Shown: piece after piece, positions 21,268 through 24,016 of the stretch
How positions within the stretch are numbered: position 1 is the stretch's first letter
Layout of the letters: each line of letters opens with the position of its first letter
IMG/VR virus record: IMGVR_UViG_3300042868_013043
Span: 1-24,016 of that record
DNA from: a virus
Reading direction: 5' to 3' (one strand)
Length of the DNA: 24,016 nucleotides
The notes under the pieces: model-generated
What the model saw: only the letters and a program-made list of their open reading frames with translations
Database searches by the model: none
Told to the model about the DNA's origin: nothing
Program-made: the position numbers and the translations under genes

Positions 21268-22827
21268 ATGAGGTTTAATGAATTGGACGAAACCGACAAA
21301 ATCCTAATAAGCGAGACTTATAATAATAAAGAACTTTCATGGGACTATCGAATCAGCTCGCTAGCTGAAAGATTTGAATGTTCAAACCGCACAATCGAAA
21401 ACTGGATATCTAAATTAGGACTAACTAGCAAAACGCTAGAAGAGTCTCCGCAATTTAAGATTGCACAGGCAAAGGAGTATAATAAAAAATCAAAGCGATT
21501 TATTATTACTTGGGCTCAAAACAACACTCCTATTCATAAAAACTTTCTAGAAAATATCAAGTCATATGCGGATTTCATTAATGCTGAGATCCATGTGATA
21601 GCTGGAAGATATAGAAATCCAACGAGTATTTGGACTGCAAATCAAGAGAATGAAGATACTTGGGCAGAGGAGGTACTAGGATATCTTGACGCAAATCGAC
21701 ATGACATTCATAAATATGTTTCTATAATGTCAGATGTTAAGATACAACCAACTGCGGTAAATCCAATGACTGGCTTAGAAGGGCTTAGTGGAATTAATTC
21801 ATGTATATTCGGATCGCCAAAGGTTCAATTAGAAACAATACCAGTATTGGAAGGAAATGCTCCAAAAATGATGGTAACTACTGGTGCATGCACAGTAAAA
21901 AATTATACTGATTCAAAATCTGGTAAAAAGGGAGAGTTTCATCATACTTTAGGCTTTACGATTGTTGAAATTAAAAATTCAGAAATCTTCTTTATGAGAA
22001 ACGTAACAGCTACTGATGATGGAGAATTCACAGACCTTTTTTATAGAGTTATAGATGGAGAAGTAAGCCGAATTGAAAGAGTATCTGCGATAGTTTGGGG
22101 AGATCTCCACTATGGTTGTCATGATAAAAAAGTATTTAATAAGACTCTTGAATTGATGGAGGATATCCGACCTGATCATGTTATTTTACACGATGTGTTT
22201 GATGGAAAATCAATAAGCCATCATGAAGAAAAGGATCCTTTCTTACAATATCAAAAGGAACTTGATGGAACTAATTCATTAAAGAGAGAAATAGATGATC
22301 TTTTAAATGGACTTGATGAATTTAAAGAATATAATACAGTTATTGTTAGGAGTAATCATGATGATTTTATTGACAGATGGTTAAAAAATACTGATTGGAG
22401 AAAAACAGTTACTCCAAAAAACTCATTAGAATACATGCAGTTTTCTTCTGCTATCCTAAGTGGTGATGCACCAAATGGAATTATTCCATGGGTGATAAAT
22501 AATAAATATCCACACTTTATAACGTTAGGAAGAAGCGATAGCTATATTGTTAATGGGTGGGAACTAGGCCAACATGGAGATATCGGTTCAAATGGAAGTA
22601 GGGGATCTATTCAACAATTTAGAAAGCTTAATCGCAAGATTGTTGTTGGACATTATCACTCACCAGGAAGAAAAGATGGAGCACTAGCAGTAGGTACTTC
22701 CACATCATTAAGAGTAGGTTATAACATAGGAGCTAGTGCATGGTTGCAATCGCATGTAATAATACATGAAGATTCTAAAGCGCAACATATTAACTTTATA
22801 AATGGTGAGTATACTACTTTAAAATAA
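21268..22827 (+). CDS. HTH-fused calcineurin-like metallophosphoesterase
   Basis: 519 residues. An N-terminal helix-turn-helix (about 24-52, ISSLAERFECSNRTIENWIS) is followed by a central beta-rich domain. The C-terminal phosphoesterase has the metal-binding set: WGDLHYG (D279, H281), HDVFDG (D309, D312), RSNHDD (N363, H364), GQHGD (H436) and GHYH (H462, H464). Enzymes of this fold include nucleases such as Mre11/SbcD and phosphodiesterases. Fusion to a DNA-binding HTH suggests a nucleic-acid substrate. A similar role has been discussed for the T5 A1 protein, also a large phage metallophosphatase; I suspect but cannot show homology. The leader CTTATACTTAAT has no Shine-Dalgarno. Confidence 0.85.
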   Translation: MRFNELDETDKILISETYNNKELSWDYRISSLAERFECSNRTIENWISKLGLTSKTLEESPQFKIAQAKEYNKKSKRFIITWAQNNTPIHKNFLENIKSYADFINAEIHVIAGRYRNPTSIWTANQENEDTWAEEVLGYLDANRHDIHKYVSIMSDVKIQPTAVNPMTGLEGLSGINSCIFGSPKVQLETIPVLEGNAPKMMVTTGACTVKNYTDSKSGKKGEFHHTLGFTIVEIKNSEIFFMRNVTATDDGEFTDLFYRVIDGEVSRIERVSAIVWGDLHYGCHDKKVFNKTLELMEDIRPDHVILHDVFDGKSISHHEEKDPFLQYQKELDGTNSLKREIDDLLNGLDEFKEYNTVIVRSNHDDFIDRWLKNTDWRKTVTPKNSLEYMQFSSAILSGDAPNGIIPWVINNKYPHFITLGRSDSYIVNGWELGQHGDIGSNGSRGSIQQFRKLNRKIVVGHYHSPGRKDGALAVGTSTSLRVGYNIGASAWLQSHVIIHEDSKAQHINFINGEYTTLK

Positions 22828-22836
22828 TCTAATGAT

Positions 22837-23028
22837 GTGTCAAAGAAGAACAATAGTCAACAAAACTTTGAGGACTACCGGAAAGGTAAAGCTAAACTAG
22901 AAAATGCTGTGCTTCAGCATCCAGAAGAGAGTAAAGGCGGAAAGTCAGTATATGACTTTATGAAAGGTGAGGTTCAACGCAATATATGGGTGATTCCATA
23001 TGAGCAATTTAAAAAGAGAGATAAATAA
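22837..23028 (+). CDS. Small hypothetical protein (63 aa), GTG start
   Basis: 63 residues from GTG at 22837; the two ATGs just before it (22832, 22835) are in other frames and quickly reach a stop. Sequence is Lys/Glu-rich with QNFEDYRKGKAKLENAV and SVYDFMKGEV, ending IPYEQFKKRDK. No family is recognised. Nine bases separate it from the metallophosphoesterase stop. Its last codons and stop (GAT AAA TAA) lie within the GATAAATAA element before the following gene, as at 4902, so the gene end is shared with a possible promoter. Moderate confidence because it is short and uses GTG. Confidence 0.6.
   Translation: MSKKNNSQQNFEDYRKGKAKLENAVLQHPEESKGGKSVYDFMKGEVQRNIWVIPYEQFKKRDK
23020..23028 (+). 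promoter_or_regulatory. Candidate late promoter, GATAAATAA
   Basis: GATAAATAACTAAAAT, 19 bases before ATG 23048. The stretch GATAAATAACTAAAAT is also found at 2542-2557, giving a 16-base match between two promoters. Confidence 0.5.
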
Positions 23029-23047
23029 CTAAAATCAATCACCTTAC

Positions 23048-24016
23048 ATGAGCTTTGAAGCATACTTAAAACAGTGGATGGGAAATTATAAACCCATTAA
23101 TGAGGCAAAGAAGCAGGATCCTGAACAATTCAATGAATTGAGAAGCATAATTGACTCTGGAATAGGCGGGGATACTAAAGATCCTGTCGCTAGAACTACT
23201 TCAATTGGCTCAATTGATAAGATCTTGGACTCATTAGACACATCAGCTTTACAAAAAGTAAAGTCAAATTCAGAATTACAAAAAATACTTCTTTATTTAG
23301 TATCTCCTGGAAAAGTTGAGTGGTTGGGTGAATACTTAAATCGCTCAAAGAAAAATATTAGTGCACTAGGGTCAAATAAAAGAAAAATTAATTCAGTTAA
23401 TAATTTTAGTGATTTTGCAAAGATTACAGTTAAAGAAGCAGAAATTAAGGCAAACATTTATAAAATGTATTTGATTTTTAAATATGCTGAATCAATTCCG
23501 GATATCGATGCTGAAACTAATATTCTTTCATATTTAAAAAATGAAGGTATTGAATTACTTTCTTCTACTGAGGAAGGAGCACCTAAATATAAAATTGGAA
23601 AGATTGGTCTTATTGATAACTCAGTTGCAAGTAATGAATTTGAGGTAATTAATGATGCTGGCGAATCCAAAGTTATTTTAAAAGAAGAGTTAAAGAATTT
23701 ACTTGAAATTAACCCTGAAATCGCCGAAAAGGCAAAGGTAGTGAGTTCAGAAGGATATAGAAAAAGAATCGACAAGCTTTCAAGTAGAATCGAGGAAACT
23801 ATTAAAAAGGATGTAGCTAAATCGATTGATTATAACAGAGAAGTAATTTCTGAACTTCCTAATACTGAAGATACTATGGAGAGACTTCAAGTAGATTGGA
23901 AGCCATTGATTGATGCATTAGGATATGCTAAATTCTATGAGAAACCAATCAAAGAAAAGGAGCAGAAGATCACAGTTACTGAAAAACCAAGTTTAAGAAA
24001 AAAGAATAGAATTCGT
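23048..24016 (+). CDS. Motif-bearing protein, 3' end beyond the window
   Basis: The frame is open from ATG 23048 to the last base (323 codons), so the C-terminus is missing. The N-terminus MSFEAYLKQWMGNYKPINE (1-19) followed by A is a longer form of the recurring peptide: SFEAYL as the aromatic part and I-N-E at the end as a possible protease site. The rest is mostly helical and charged, with a small beta-rich stretch (GAPKYKIGKIGLIDNSV, NEFEVINDAGESKVILKEE) and a helical segment RKRIDKLSSRIEETIKK. No enzyme motif is seen. A candidate late promoter lies 19 bases before the ATG. It is probably a virion or prohead protein. Confidence 0.8.
   Translation, partial: MSFEAYLKQWMGNYKPINEAKKQDPEQFNELRSIIDSGIGGDTKDPVARTTSIGSIDKILDSLDTSALQKVKSNSELQKILLYLVSPGKVEWLGEYLNRSKKNISALGSNKRKINSVNNFSDFAKITVKEAEIKANIYKMYLIFKYAESIPDIDAETNILSYLKNEGIELLSSTEEGAPKYKIGKIGLIDNSVASNEFEVINDAGESKVILKEELKNLLEINPEIAEKAKVVSSEGYRKRIDKLSSRIEETIKKDVAKSIDYNREVISELPNTEDTMERLQVDWKPLIDALGYAKFYEKPIKEKEQKITVTEKPSLRKKNRIR

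Noticed and set aside
22832-22900. Start at ATG 22832 or 22835 for the small gene after the metallophosphoesterase
   Set aside because: Both ATGs are in frames that reach a stop quickly; only GTG 22837 opens the 63-codon frame.
1-24016. tRNA genes, CRISPR arrays, integrase or insertion sequences
   Set aside because: No cloverleaf-like segments, regularly spaced repeats, transposase motifs or terminal inverted repeats were seen; gaps between genes are too short to hold them.

Overview
The window looks like part of the genome of a large, T4-related tailed phage (myovirus-type Caudoviricetes). It is A+T-rich, almost every base is coding, strands switch in small blocks, and it carries a set of recognisable T4-type virion and replication genes: portal (gp20-like), head-completion nuclease (gp4-like), baseplate wedge gp25-like, the C-terminal half of a family B DNA polymerase (gp43-like), a DnaG/gp61-like primase, a UvsW-like helicase with a small UvsY-like neighbour, and PhoH. 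No tRNA, integrase, transposase or CRISPR array is visible. Start codons mostly lack a Shine-Dalgarno sequence and sit behind A/T-rich leaders, which is compatible with a Bacteroidota host; the host is an inference only.

Layout. 1-1577 (+): a partial gene and a two-domain protein, ending at a strong bidirectional terminator. 1605-2490 (-): three small unknown genes. 2569-3872 (+): an acidic Tyr/Asp/Glu-repeat protein and a membrane-anchored GAF-like protein. 3884-4132 (-): a small acidic protein. 4201-6863 (+): four small proteins with capsid-targeting-like motifs, a probable virion protein and gp25. 6860-10481 (-): a coiled-coil protein, portal, an unknown gene, gp4-like nuclease and a small acidic protein. 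10506-13068 (-): primase and polymerase C-half, overlapping. 13175-14999 (+): unknown, PhoH and a motif-bearing protein. 15012-17508 (-): UvsW, UvsY-like, and a protein with an RLYE N-terminus. 17552-22827 (+): a HAD phosphatase-like protein, a P-loop kinase, a motif-bearing protein, a fusion of a ligase-like and an NMN-adenylyltransferase-like domain, and an HTH-metallophosphoesterase. 22837-24016 (+): a small protein and a partial motif-bearing protein.

The most striking pattern is a short peptide of the type (I/L)-x-(S/T/D)-(F/Y)-x-x-(F/Y)-(I/V)-N-E, found near the N-terminus of, or inside, about ten otherwise unrelated proteins. It closely resembles the T4 capsid-targeting sequence (MKTYQEFIAE in IPIII), which the gp21 prohead protease cuts after (L/I)-x-E. 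A second group starts with K-x-x-RLYE, which also fits L-x-E. Most of these genes are preceded, 15-24 bases before the start codon, by (G/A)ATAAATAA, which resembles the T4 late promoter TATAAATA. Together these suggest a late regulon of proteins packaged in the head, possibly to be injected.

A second point of interest is the run 17552-22827. HAD phosphatase, P-loop kinase, ligase-like nucleotidyltransferase fused to an NMNAT-like domain, and metallophosphoesterase could together make a nucleic-acid end-healing/sealing or NAD-linked module. The DNA polymerase is split just before motif B, and its N-terminal half is not in this window.
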